The position numbers were made by a program, and so were the translations under genes. The notes below the pieces were generated by a model. The model made no database searches, was not told where the DNA came from, and worked only from the letters and a program-made list of their open reading frames with translations. A stretch of DNA of 64,000 bases from Rhynchopus sp. YZ270_cl-10 (Eukaryota; Euglenozoa; Diplonemea; Diplonemida; Diplonemidae). The stretch is from contig OZ037863.1 in assembly GCA_964035575.1 (NCBI GenBank), forward strand, positions 598,001 through 662,000. Direction: 5' to 3'. Positions within the stretch are counted from its first letter, which is position 1; each line of letters begins with the position of its first letter. Shown here piece by piece: positions 29,501-38,924 of the stretch.

Positions 29501-30114
29501 CTGTGGAGTACGACGGAGTGGAGGCAGGGTCTTTGTGGACAACAGCAACGACGAGGGAAAGCTTTGAGGAAACAATGAGCGAAGCACTGGGCACTGTGAC
29601 GGACATGCGTGTTGTGGTGTCGGATGGCGGTGTCCTTGTGGTGGGGATGGTGCGTGCCAGCACAGCAAAACTCGCAGACGCACTTTCGGGGAAGGTTGAC
29701 CTGTCGGCAGCACTTTCCTCTGATGGTGTGTCTGTGAGCCACGGGGCGACCTGTGCACGCACAGACGCGTCGTACACAGTGCAGCACAATGGTGTGTGCA
29801 ATGCGATCGAGTGTGAGGACAACACAACCCTGACGCTGACAGACGGGACGTACACATGTGAGCGTGAGGCAACACCACTGCAGCCGGAGGAGTCGGGTGG
29901 GAGCAGCAACGTTGTCCTTTATGTCGGCATCGGTGTGGGCGTGCTCGTGGTGGCTGTGTGTGTTGTTACTGCGTTTTGCTGTCTGCAAAAGAAGCAGCGT
30001 GTGAAGGAGCTTGATGACCCACTCTTTGACAGGGCACGTGAGGATGCTGAGCTGTACCCCACAGGAGTGGACGAGGCGGAGGCTGACCATGTTGAGGAAC
30101 TTGCTCTGTTGTGA
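26566..30114 (+). CDS. Long CUB-like/EGF-like type I membrane protein (gene 4)
   Basis: 1,182 residues, one exon. The layout matches gene 2: signal peptide, three paired CUB-like units (about 43-262, 289-508 and 540-755), a stalk, an EGF-like module (about 923-966), a possible SEA-like segment, a transmembrane helix (about 1112-1136) and an acidic tail. The CUB-like units are a diverged subgroup (for example SSWLIPCTG where gene 2 has VNWIIPCTG). All three units follow one another with only short linkers. The stalk contains a tandem repeat of about 20 residues built on ARVVGATMVPATAAPATAAP (DNA about 28924-29165), an Ala/Pro repeat absent from gene 2. The regions from the EGF module to the tail are nearly identical to gene 2, so the 3' ends are being homogenised. 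Function is inferred as a surface adhesin or recognition protein. Confidence 0.85.
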   Translation: MRWLLAVSCLSLSRAVPIPTSPITPVPETRAPPAPPTVVPRAACESLSSPPLVATIKAPVRARYVECWTFQCVGTVEVTFSNITTPPLVYARVILQNSDGYVLTSLIEDRERYIATYPANGEMTVVLNETYGNSYSYGASDFTFEWECNTEPDVVPAAGFDASTYLTLPPAGSYKRMFSERAISSWLIPCTGILDIAASSRQGSNGFFIFTNSNGTILRTDWHSTTFNGSFSVAGNFNITLHSRSDVHIGESDFAFAWSCGGTRPDFPSHDLTSVPETRAPPTAVPRAPCEVLLSPPLVATIRAPVLARYVECWTFQCVGTVEVTFSNITTASNSLYTRVTLQNSDGYVLTSLMEDRERSIATYPANGEMTVVFNDTMGYSSYDENKITLEWVCHTGPAVVPAAGFDASTYLTLPPAGTYERMFSERVISSWLIPCTGMLDIAASSRRGSDCLFIFTNSNGTILRTDWDTTTFNGSFSVAGNFNITLHSRSESYFLDEVFAFAWSCGGTRPDFPSHDLTSAPETPAPETRAPPTAVPRAPCEVLLSPPLVATIRAPVSARYVECWTFQCVGTVEVTFRIITTPVNARVTLENSDGYVLTSLIEDWERYIATFPANGEMMVVANDTWGYSYYYENKFTFEWVCHTGPAVVPAAGFDASTYLTLPPAGTYERMFSEPAISSWLIPCTGMLDIAALSSSRSGVEFVFVNSNGTILRTDRSSTTFNGIFSVAGNFKITLHPDWDEPYDSEFAFAWSCGGTRPDFPSHDLTPSPETPAPPTAAAPATAAPAGVSGATMVPATAAPATAAPARVVGATMVPATAAPATAAPARVVGATMVPATAAPATAAPATAAPARVVGATMVPATAAPALVPSSAPMPRAPDTALPTTPATNLPDGASHSPRTSAPDTATPTDQPAGATFAPPAPAVKALCTADKDCRSGRLDPKATCNAGTCVCHTQGYVHPTGVPLCLLADDVTVPMAFAVEYDGVEAGSLWTTATTRESFEETMSEALGTVTDMRVVVSDGGVLVVGMVRASTAKLADALSGKVDLSAALSSDGVSVSHGATCARTDASYTVQHNGVCNAIECEDNTTLTLTDGTYTCEREATPLQPEESGGSSNVVLYVGIGVGVLVVAVCVVTAFCCLQKKQRVKELDDPLFDRAREDAELYPTGVDEAEADHVEELALL

Positions 30115-31738
30115 AAACGAGAGAGATGTTTTTTCTGGTTTACTTTGTACCTGATGCTACTGTTGTCACGTACATACCAAAGAAAAATAAAAAGATGGGT
30201 CCATTTTTGTTGATCGGTTTTGGAAATTTGTCCATTTTTCTGGGAAATCCTGCCCCATCCCCTTCAAACACCCCCGAACCCTCCCAAACCCCTCCCGAAC
30301 CGCACGGCTGGCTTTTTTTTGGGGAAATCATGCCCCCATTCGCTGGAGGGGTGCGTCAGACGAGACGCTTTTTTGCATCTAAAAAACGCATACCCTGGTA
30401 GCACCGATCACTGCGCGGGCTGAAAAAACCGTTTCAAAAAATTTGGGTCAATCCCAAAAAAAATCCCCTACACACACTTTTTTCCAGACCCTACTTTTGC
30501 GGTTTTATGTGAAAAAGTACCAAGAGGTGCCCAGAGCCATTCCCCATTTTGTATCACCATCTTTTGTGGACATATTTGTGTTGACTCTCGTTTTAGCTCA
30601 TACCTACCCTTCCCCGTGTATATGTCCGGACCCATTTTGATGTGCAGTGAGCCTCGGCCAACACGGACATATATGCACAAGACATCTACACGGAGGGGGG
30701 GAGGTATCTGATTAAAACGTGACTCACTTCAGTTCCTCACCGGATGTCTGTTGCGAACCACTAAAGTGTTTCGTGCACTGCTTTTGTTTTGAATCGTCTT
30801 TGGGAGATGTGTGCACGTGAGGTGATGCACATTTTGTAATAAATTCTTATCATAGTTTGAGGGTTGAGTTCAGTGGGAAAAATAGTATTTGGTATAGTAG
30901 CATACTCGTTGCTCGCTAGGGTGGCTACTAATATGAACCAGTTTTCAAACAAACAAACAAAAGGGAAAAAAAGTGTGCGGGCTGTACCCCTCACTCACGT
31001 GTTGTTCCCCTCCACCGCACTTCATCTTTACCTCAAGGGCGGCCTCAAAACCGTAACCTACAAACAACGCCCTTGCGACAGGAATAGCAGTACCGGGAGT
31101 GTTCCACACTCACGAGAAACTTAGCCTGGCAAAAGGGTTTTTCATAAAAGCGGCTCTTAAGGGTTCAGGACGAACGACGTCTATACCTTCTGTAGTACAA
31201 AGGCTTCGGCCAATTGAGTACAGACCCTAGGTTCCCCAAGCGGGTTCTTAGGCGTTTGTCGATACAGCAAAACAAACAAACAACACCCGTTGCCTTTAAA
31301 ATCAAGCCTGTGGCTAAACTGCGTAGTGGAATTCCAAAATTCTCGGAAAAGTGCATCTTTTACGGGAAATTTTGACTGGGAAAGTCCATTTTTTTTTTTA
31401 CAGGTAATTTCTGTAGGGTCTGGAGGACCCGGGAGGCGGTGCCTTCAATTTTTGTTGCCTGCGGCGACATTTTTCGTTTTTTGCTCCGCAAAAAAGGGTT
31501 CGCTGAGTGACTCTGTGGGGTAAAAAGCTAGATTTTTACACTGCACCCTAAATTTTTTTGCCTGCGGTGCCATATGTTTCGGAAAGTCCAAAGAAGAAAG
31601 GTGGGTGGAAAAAAAGCAAATAGGAAGACCCTGAGGTTCCCAGTTCGGTTGAGATGGCTCCGTTTCCCCACCGCCCACTCGTCCGAATCTGCTGAAGGGG
31701 TGAAGATGGATACAGCACAGAATGCTCCAGCGTAGGGG
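30115..31738. other. Downstream spacer with mixed repeat pieces
   Basis: The first 90 bp match the start of the common 3' module, then unique C-rich sequence follows. 30549-30870 matches parts of 26018-26240. A structured repeat lies at 31150-31262. 31440-31560 resembles the reverse complement of 39330-39450. No gene is supported. Confidence 0.5.
31150..31262 (+). repeat. Structured repeat or ncRNA-like sequence (copy 1)
   Basis: About 110 bp, closely matching 40426-40533. Shared words are GGTTCAGGACGAACGACGTC, TATACCTTCTGTAGTAC and CCCAAGCGGGTTCTTAGGCG. Folding by eye gives a GGC-TTCG-GCC hairpin inside a CTGTA/TACAG stem and an AACCC/GGGTT stem. It could be a structured RNA gene or a miniature transposon. 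The copies lie in an intergenic spacer and in an intron. Confidence 0.6.
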
Positions 31739-32285
31739 ATGCGCCGCCATCTTGCGGAATCAAAGCTGGCGAAAAACGTTATCGTCGTCAGCAACGTTTC
31801 GCACACCAGGACCTTCTTGCTTGGAAGGTGAGTACGCGCTGCACCATCAGTGTCAGAGGATCGGAAACGCGGGTTGAAAGCAATTGCCGTGAACCTGAAG
31901 AGTTTGACCCACCTTGCCTGCTAGCTTATGAAATGGTGGATGATGCCACCCGCAAGGGACTTGAGGTGCTGCAGACACACAAGGGGAGGTTCGCCGGACT
32001 GAGATGCAGAAGATGATCGCGTCTGTTGCGCGACGCTACACTGTTCCACGAGTCAAACGTGTACTAGCAGCTATTTTGCACGTGGACGGAACGTCCTATG
32101 GAGAGGATGAAGTGTTCGCCTACTCTGTCACGGAATTCTTCCTAGGTGTTTGTGATTTGGACAACGGCACCGGGGAGGGGTTCATTGCAGCTCTGCGACG
32201 ATTTAGTCAGTGTTTCCGCTATGAAGATATGACCCAAAAAATCTTCAAAAAAAAAAAAAATCTGGGATTTTCCCGTTTAGTTTAA
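31739..32285 (+). pseudogene. Unrecognised coding-like region, frames disjoined
   Basis: ATG at 31739 opens 29 codons (MRRHLAESKLAKNVIVVSNV...) to a good donor, GTGAGT at 31828. After it, one frame reads EEFDPPCLLAYEMVDDATRK up to about 32015. A second frame reads RRYTVPRVKRVLAAILHVDG and TSYGEDEVFAYSVTEFFLGV up to 32282. I could not find a GT-AG combination that joins them in phase. I do not recognise the protein. It may be a decayed gene or retroelement gag-like remnant. Confidence 0.35.
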
Positions 32286-32911
32286 GTCGCTGAAATTTTG
32301 TCCATTTTTCCGTATATCCCCCACCACAGCCTGGGATTTTCTCGGAAATGCCACAAAACACTATTTTTTCACCCCCTGGTGCACAGCTGTTTCAGGTACG
32401 TTTTTTGGTACCGTTTTTCCATTTTTTCGCCGATTTCCCCCAAAATTAGCGCGACCCCTGATTTTTCGCACCCTCTTTGCTTTCTTTTCGTTTCGTTAAG
32501 AAAAGAAAGTATATGAAGTATTTTTTGTTTCCTAACACGTAGTGTATTAAGAAACTAGACAAAAAAAAAGCCAACGTTCAGATCTTGTATAACAGTATTT
32601 CCCCTTGATTCCTTTCACCTTGCGCCAAACAGATTTTTACCCCTATTTGGCTGCGTTCAACGAAAACACTGTTATATTTTTATTGTTATCAAGATCAGTT
32701 GGCGGATGATATCGTCTAGTTTTTTGTTTTGTTTTTGTTTTGTTTTGTTTTGTTCAAAACGATCATGTGGACGATTTTCACCAGCATTCATGGACCAGGG
32801 TCGAAAAACGCCCCGATTCCTGTGTAAAAAATAACCCGTAAAAAATCCCGAATTCCAAGCCCAAGAAGTGCGATTTTCGTAACTGTTTAGCGTCAGGCCT
32901 GTGCCTTTACC
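32286..32911. other. Intergenic, T-rich
   Basis: T-rich DNA with a (GTTTT)n run near 32722-32754. No gene seen. Confidence 0.5.
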
Positions 32912-33470
32912 AGAATTTTTAGATCAATTTGCAGTAACTGTTCGATTTTTGTTTATCACACGCCTTTTGGTGACTCACGCGCTTGAACCACTGTAAGACA
33001 CGCCCCTTCCCGAAGTGCTTGCTGTGTGAAAGACGATGTAAAAGGAGGACCTCCTCCCACGTCCTTCACATGCACACGACGTTATTGACGTCTTTAGTTC
33101 GGTCAGGTTGCGAAAAGAAGTACAGTGTTTCAAGCGGAGATAATACAGAAAGAAACGAATCACGTTTTTGTGAGCATTAGTCAGCATGTTACTGACAAAT
33201 GTTTTTGCTTGAATAATGGTTTCTTTTTGTTTCTCTTTTTGTGTTCGTTGTATCCTCTCATCTGGAAGGACCACCACCACCACCACCTCCTCCACCCCTC
33301 CCAATCATTGCCAATCATAGGCTGAGGGAAGCCACGTGCGACGTTACAAAAACTCCCCGACTTGTGGAGGACGTGACCGCTCTTTGGTGTACCAAATAGT
33401 CAACCCAGTACAGCACCCTTCCACCCCTTCTCTTGCTCCTTCCCTTCCCACCTGAGTCCTTCAAAGTCTT
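32912..33470 (+). promoter_or_regulatory. Orphan 5' cassette of the CUB-like family
   Basis: Matches 16578-17180 almost throughout, including GACGTTATTGACGTC, the GTTACTGACAAATG region, the CCAAATAGTCAACCCAGTAC box and the pyrimidine-rich run to GAGTCCTTCAAAGTCTTGCC. Beyond that it leads into unrelated sequence, not a CUB-like gene. The tail (GAGTCCTTCAAAGTCTTGCC with TTGTTCGGTGATGAGTGTGG) recurs at 44406-44460. Confidence 0.7.
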
Positions 33471-33989
33471 GCCCATTTTTGTTGTGTTGTTCGGTGATGA
33501 GTGTGGAGGACACATGGCGTTTTGGTGCTCAAGGCACAGACGCATCCACCAACGAACGGAGGTGGACATGCCGCAACGGAGATGTGCATTGCACGCTTTG
33601 TGTTCGCGTTGCCTGGCTGTGGAGTGGGGTGTGTGGGGAATGGGGAACAGCCACACGGCTTCACGGATTGTCTGGTCTAAGGTGTTGTGGTGTACCACTG
33701 CGAACCTTCTTGGCAGCGGAGTGGGCTTGCACCTGTAGGGAGGGTTCTGCACAAGAGAGTTGCCGTCCTTTCGAAGCAGCACAGTCACATTTTATGTGAA
33801 AGCCATGTGTGCGCATGTTCCTTATTCCTTCTTTGAGTGGTAAGGGAGAAGGATGTGGGTGGGGAGGGGCATCTCAGGGATGTGGATTGTACCGGATGCC
33901 TAGAAGCTAGCGGATTGTTTCAGCATGAATCATGCAAAAAAAAGGGGGCTGCTGTCTGGGCAGATGTCCTGGGGTTTATTTTTTGAGGG
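33471..33989. other. Spacer after orphan cassette, no recognised gene
   Basis: Overlapping frames on both strands (33433-33738 plus and 33315-33788 minus) but no family I recognise. Two pieces (TTCGGTGATGAGTGTGGAGG, and CCTTCTTTGAGTGG with AAGGGAGAAGGAT) recur around 44450 and 44515-44540, so this is probably repeat DNA. Confidence 0.4.
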
Positions 33990-36060
33990 GCAGTGTTGCT
34001 TTGCCGTGTTGACTCTCGGGTGGACGCACCTTCGAACACCGATGGTGGCCTCCCTCGGTTCTGTGCCAGATCGTTTTGTGTGTGCCGATGTTTTTGTATC
34101 GAGTTCCGCTGATCAGCACAGCTGACCGGCGAGAAGACTGCGAGTCAAAAACATGCGGGCTGTGCCTTTGGGCAGTGTGGTCTGTTGAGGGTGGTGTTCT
34201 TAGTGGAGTGTGCTGAGGAGGCTGGTGGGTGGTGGGTGGATGAGTGGACGAGCGAGAGAGGGCAGCAGTCTGCGTGCGAGCCACGATTGGGCAGTACAGT
34301 ACCGACCGCGCGAATAGTGTGGCTGAGAGGTGGTTTGAAATCTACTTACCGGTACTTCCTGCGCGGAATAGTGCTCATTTCTGGGTGGGTGGGTTCTACA
34401 TTTTGCTACTAAGTTTCCCGTTGATCAGTGAGGCGAAGAGGCAGGGCGAAAACCTGCACAAACCTGGCCCGCAACAGAAACACCCATACAGTGTGTGGTG
34501 GCTCTACGGGGAGGTTTTGTGAATAGGGTGCTGCGTGCTGCGTGCTGCGTGCTGCGTGCTGCGTGCTGCGTGCTGCGTGCTGCGTGCTGCGTGCTGCGTG
34601 CTGCGTGCTGCGTGACAGTGCTGTTGTCCTCTACCGGCTAGGAATTTGACTGTTTCCATTGGGCAAGGGGAAGGGTTATGGGTTGAGGTGTGCTGTGTGC
34701 ATCACGCCTCTTATGACTAGGCCGCTTATGCGCACTCTAGGTGGGTCAGAGGCTCTGTTGTCGCACCTTTGGGGGGTACAGTGTGCCGTCGGACTGTGCA
34801 GACTCATCTGTTTGTTGGCTGTGTGCATCCGCTAGCCTAATATGAGTGGGAAGCGATTTGGAGGTGGCAGGAGTCCCTCGTGTTTCTCAGTATTTGGTGG
34901 TGTCAGAAAACAGTGTGGTGGGGCGGATGAGATGAGTTGGGGGCTGTTTGGGAGCTGCCAGAGGTTTGGCCAACTGAGGGGGAGAGGGAGAGGGGTGTGG
35001 AAAGGCCTTGTAATTAGGTGCAGTTGCGGAAATTCAAATTTGCACCCAGTTTTCTGCAGCGGTGCGTGCCGATGTTTTTGTATCGAGTTCCGCTGATCAG
35101 CACAGCTGACCGGCGAGAAGACTGCGAGTCAAAAACATGCGGGCTGTGCCTTTGGGCAGTGTGGTCTGTTGAGGGTGGTGGTTCTGGGTGGGTGCTCTCA
35201 GTGGAGTGTGCTGAGGAGGCTGGTGGGTGGATGAGTGGACGAGCGAGAGAGGGCAGCAGTCTGAGCGGCGGTGTGCTGCGGTGGGTGGGGTGGGTTGGTG
35301 TGCTTTGTGGCTTGCGGCAGTGTCAGGGCTTGGGAGGGCTTCGTTGTGATGGCTGAGCGGAAGCGGGTTTGGGTTTTGTCGGCACACACCTGGGCATGAG
35401 GGCGGGCTTTGCCAGCACACCTTCGAACACCGATGGTGGTGACAGCAAGCACACACGCTTTCCTCATTTTGCCATGTTTTTGGCGTGTTTGCCACCGATG
35501 TTTTTGTATCGAGTTCCGCTGATCAGCACAGCTGACCGGCGTGAAGACTGCGAGTCAAAAACATGCGGACTGTGACCTGTGTGGTGTGTTGGTTCAGCTG
35601 TGGTGACCATGGCACAGTATTGTGCAGCGAAGTGCAGCTTGGGGCACTGCAGGTCTGTGGGTGGCTTTGGTGGTGGTTGTGGGGGAGGGGTGTGGGTGTC
35701 CAGCACAATGCAGCACAGCGTACGGTGCAACTCTGGCAATGTGTGTGGACGTTTGCCGACGCCGCTTTGGTCTCTCAACACCACCACACTGACACAGTCA
35801 AGTGTTGAAGAGTGGCACACCAACGCTATGGGTGGGTTGTCTGCAGTGTTTTGCACTGGACGTAATGATACGAACAGGTGTGTGCCTGTGGTGCTGGGGT
35901 GGGTTTGGGTGTCGAAGTTGTCTTGGGTTGTGCCTCCTTGCTCTTTGCATGCAGAGTTGCCACCTGTCTGTTGCAGAACCACTGGCTGGGAGGAGTAGTG
36001 GTGTGGGTATAGGATGGGCATGTCTACAAGGTGACCATGTGACCCGGTAACATGATATTT
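33990..36060. repeat. G/T-rich long repeat block B
   Basis: Second copy of the block at 351-2180. The stretch 35462-35970 is nearly the same as 333-830. Cores of 78 bp lie near 34087, 35071 and 35497. It differs from block A by containing the 7-bp satellite at 34528 and about 500 bp of unique DNA around it. Confidence 0.82.
34528..34611. repeat. 12 perfect copies of a 7-bp satellite (GTGCTGC)
   Basis: 84 bp of exact GTGCTGC repeats ending in GTGACAG, inside repeat block B. No variant copies. Confidence 0.95.
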
Positions 36061-36719
36061 TCCTTATGTACCATGCCAATACTCACCAGGAATCTATCCA
36101 AGACGTCGTAATAGGTAACAGGAATCACAATTGAATACAACTGGCGATCAGCGGTCTTCACGAACGTTCCAATACGTTTTTCACTTATCATTCTCTGGGC
36201 ACCTACCCACCTCTAAGCTGCGCGAGAGCAGAGGTCGCTTTGTGCGGCCCTCCTTAACCACCCCCGCTCCGATGCGCTTGCTACCAGCCGCACCCTCTAG
36301 GAAGCAGTCAAGACAAGCCACAGTGGTGAGGGGTTGGTCTGACTGGCGTGCAGTGTATGCACATATGCATGCCCGCGCATGCGGATGCTCCCAAATGGGG
36401 TATTTCTAACACACTCTTCATATTACCCTGAAGGTCCTACTACCACCCATGGTGGAAGTGCACATTGTAGCGGAGGGGAGCACAACTCTTCGCGGAAGGT
36501 GCGCCGCCAGCCAAGGCGGTTATACCGCCCCCGTTCACACTATGAGGTTTCCGTTTTATACTTTCTCTACAGGGAACTTTGTGCTTTCAGGATGGCTGGC
36601 ATCATCCTTCTAAACTGACTACTTCCCCATCGGCACCCCCACCTACCTTGGGTGATCTAACAACACAACCGACTCCTTCCCCTCCCCTCCACCACCACCA
36701 TCTTAGAGTACACCCAACA
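36061..36719. promoter_or_regulatory. Upstream region of the DEAD-box gene
   Basis: No gene seen. It contains an alternating purine/pyrimidine run around TGCACATATGCATGCCCGCG (36353-36388), and a possible splice acceptor (GTGCTTTCAG, about 36582-36591) that may mark a 5' UTR intron. Confidence 0.35.
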
Positions 36720-38924
36720 ATGAACCCAGCAAACCGAATACCGGCAGGCCTTCTGCAAAAGAGATGTGCTTCCTCCATCTCTGTGCAGACCTCGAAGGAG
36801 CGTATGCAGCATGCGCATATGTCGATTTTTAAGAAGGTGCCTTCGCTTTTTACGGATAAGGTGCCACACACGGATCTATTTTCTGATGAGGCGAGAACTC
36901 GTGGACCTGCAGTGAGGGATACACGCACGGCATGGAAGCTGCTGCGCAAGCCTGCCCGCGAGCCTGACCTCGCAGAGCGTCCTAAGGTAACCACGACCTT
37001 CATGACAATGCCCCTCCACTACAACGTGCACGAAGCACTGCACGAATGTGGCATCTCCGTCCCCTCCAACATCCAACAGATCACCATCCCAGCTGCGCTC
37101 TCCGGCAAATCAGTTCAAATCAGCTCCGCTACCGGAACCGGCAAGACCGTCTCCTTCATGGTCCCAATCTTCCAAAAAATGATGGAGGATGTGCACCAAG
37201 GGGTGGCCCTCCGTGATAAGCGTCCTCGAGCAGTGATTCTCGCACCAAGTTTTGAGTTGGTGCATCAGCTGTGGGGTGTGGCTGACAAATTTGCGAAAAA
37301 ATGCGGGTTTCGTGCGATTGAATTATACGGTCCACATCAGAGAGCAGAGCGTGAGGCTGCGGTAGGGGAGATGTTTGATGTGTTGGTCACTACACCGGAG
37401 AACTTTCATCGGATGCTCGATTTTGGACAGGTTGTTGAGACCGACATTAAACACGTCGTATTTGATGAGGCAGACCTCACTGTTGGAGGATCCTACGACC
37501 CTGAACGTCACGAACGCGACATGGAAACCTTCTTCGGCATTATCAAACCTATTCTTGTCAAACAATTCACCCGAGACTCCTACCTGGGTCGCCACAAAGT
37601 GCAGTTCTACATCAGCTCCAACAACATAACCGACAAACTCACCAACACTGTCCGCAACTGGATTCCCCACATCCTCCCATGCATGACCTATGACCTCCAC
37701 ATTTCACCACGAACCTTGCAACACCGTTTCATGCCTATTGCGCATGAAAACCATTTTCTTGCGTTGCGCGGCGTGCTTTCGACGCTTGGATTTCATGCAG
37801 ACTTCCGTGAGATGGAAAAAAACGAACGGAATAAACGGAATTTTTGGTTTCCCGATGCAATTACATTTGAAACAGGCCAGTATTCTCCAGCTGATCAGGC
37901 TTCTTGGGTTACATCACGGCATGGACCGGGAGAGGGCGAGCTGCCGCACCCTGAACAGAAGAGGATGCTGCGCAAATCTCTCCGCCAGACGTACCTGAAG
38001 GACTACACCAGCGATGCGTACGTCAAGGAGATGCTGCCTGCTCCCGCCTCCGATCTGCTTCTCCCCAACGCTACGCCGTTTTCAGAAATCAGCTCCACCA
38101 ACCCCCCAAAGAAGAGCACCTCCCTCATCCCCACCCTCCACAACTCTTTAGTCCCGGTCATCAAAGATGGTTCTACGTCAGCCAATTCTCTGGTCATCCC
38201 GGTCACCTCTGATCCTCCTCCGGTGATATGGGGGCCGGTGAAAACGAAGGCCGCACCTTTCACAGGGCTTCCTGGTTTGGGACCGGTTGCGCGACCGACT
38301 AAGGGGGTGCGGACTATTATTTTTGTGAATAAGCTTAAATCGTTGAAGAGGTTGGCCAGGTCTTTGGAGAATGAAGGCTATTCGTTTGCAGTGGTGGCAG
38401 CGCATAAGGGGCTGTTTGGGCATAGTGCGCGGGTGGCGGAGTTTGAGAGATGGGCAACCGGGGAGGTGAACCTTCTGCTGACAACGGACGTCGCGGCGCG
38501 CGGGATCGACCACCCATTGGTCTGTGTGATCAACTATGAATGCCCCCGGTTTTCCTCGGATTATTTGCTGAGAACGGGGCGTGCGGCGAGAATGGGAAGG
38601 CATGGGCTGGTGTACAACCTTGTTAACCCAAAGAACTCAATGGAACGGCGTTTCATGCACCGTCTCGAACGCCGTCTCGCCAAAGGCGAAACCCTCGAAG
38701 GACTCTCCGTGGACAAAGAATCCTTCCGCCGACCAGTGCACGTCTGGTGGGCGAAGAAGAAGCAGAAGCTTTCGCTTGATTGGTCCGATGCGATTAAGCG
38801 TGGGTTTATCAACCGGTATGTCTCCCTTTTGTTTTTCAAATACTTCTTTGCAGCACCCTCTGTGCCTTTTCGTAAGAAAATAATGTCTATGAAACGGATT
38901 TTCAAAAGAAGGGAATATTGTTGA
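36720..38924 (+). CDS. DEAD-box ATP-dependent RNA helicase, probably organellar
   Basis: 734 residues as an unspliced frame. Helicase motifs by eye: a Q-motif-like region before residue 130, motif I SATGTGKT (about 135), Ia-like ILAPSFELVHQL, Ib-like TTPENFHR, motif II DEAD (249-252), a motif III position reading SSN instead of SAT, motif IV RTIIFVNKLKSL, motif V TTDVAARGID and motif VI LRTGRAARMGR (about 618). The Arg/Ser-rich N-terminus (NRIPAGLLQKRCASSISVQT) looks like a mitochondrial presequence, as in DDX28-like ribosome-assembly helicases; this is inference. The changed motif III may affect coupling of ATP use to unwinding. A strong donor (GTATGT at 38816) suggests that the last 36 codons are intronic and that a further 3' exon exists; exons at 39783-41248 read like a natural continuation but do not join in phase. 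ATG 36720 is the first ATG in the open frame. Confidence 0.85.
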   Translation: MNPANRIPAGLLQKRCASSISVQTSKERMQHAHMSIFKKVPSLFTDKVPHTDLFSDEARTRGPAVRDTRTAWKLLRKPAREPDLAERPKVTTTFMTMPLHYNVHEALHECGISVPSNIQQITIPAALSGKSVQISSATGTGKTVSFMVPIFQKMMEDVHQGVALRDKRPRAVILAPSFELVHQLWGVADKFAKKCGFRAIELYGPHQRAEREAAVGEMFDVLVTTPENFHRMLDFGQVVETDIKHVVFDEADLTVGGSYDPERHERDMETFFGIIKPILVKQFTRDSYLGRHKVQFYISSNNITDKLTNTVRNWIPHILPCMTYDLHISPRTLQHRFMPIAHENHFLALRGVLSTLGFHADFREMEKNERNKRNFWFPDAITFETGQYSPADQASWVTSRHGPGEGELPHPEQKRMLRKSLRQTYLKDYTSDAYVKEMLPAPASDLLLPNATPFSEISSTNPPKKSTSLIPTLHNSLVPVIKDGSTSANSLVIPVTSDPPPVIWGPVKTKAAPFTGLPGLGPVARPTKGVRTIIFVNKLKSLKRLARSLENEGYSFAVVAAHKGLFGHSARVAEFERWATGEVNLLLTTDVAARGIDHPLVCVINYECPRFSSDYLLRTGRAARMGRHGLVYNLVNPKNSMERRFMHRLERRLAKGETLEGLSVDKESFRRPVHVWWAKKKQKLSLDWSDAIKRGFINRYVSLLFFKYFFAAPSVPFRKKIMSMKRIFKRREYC

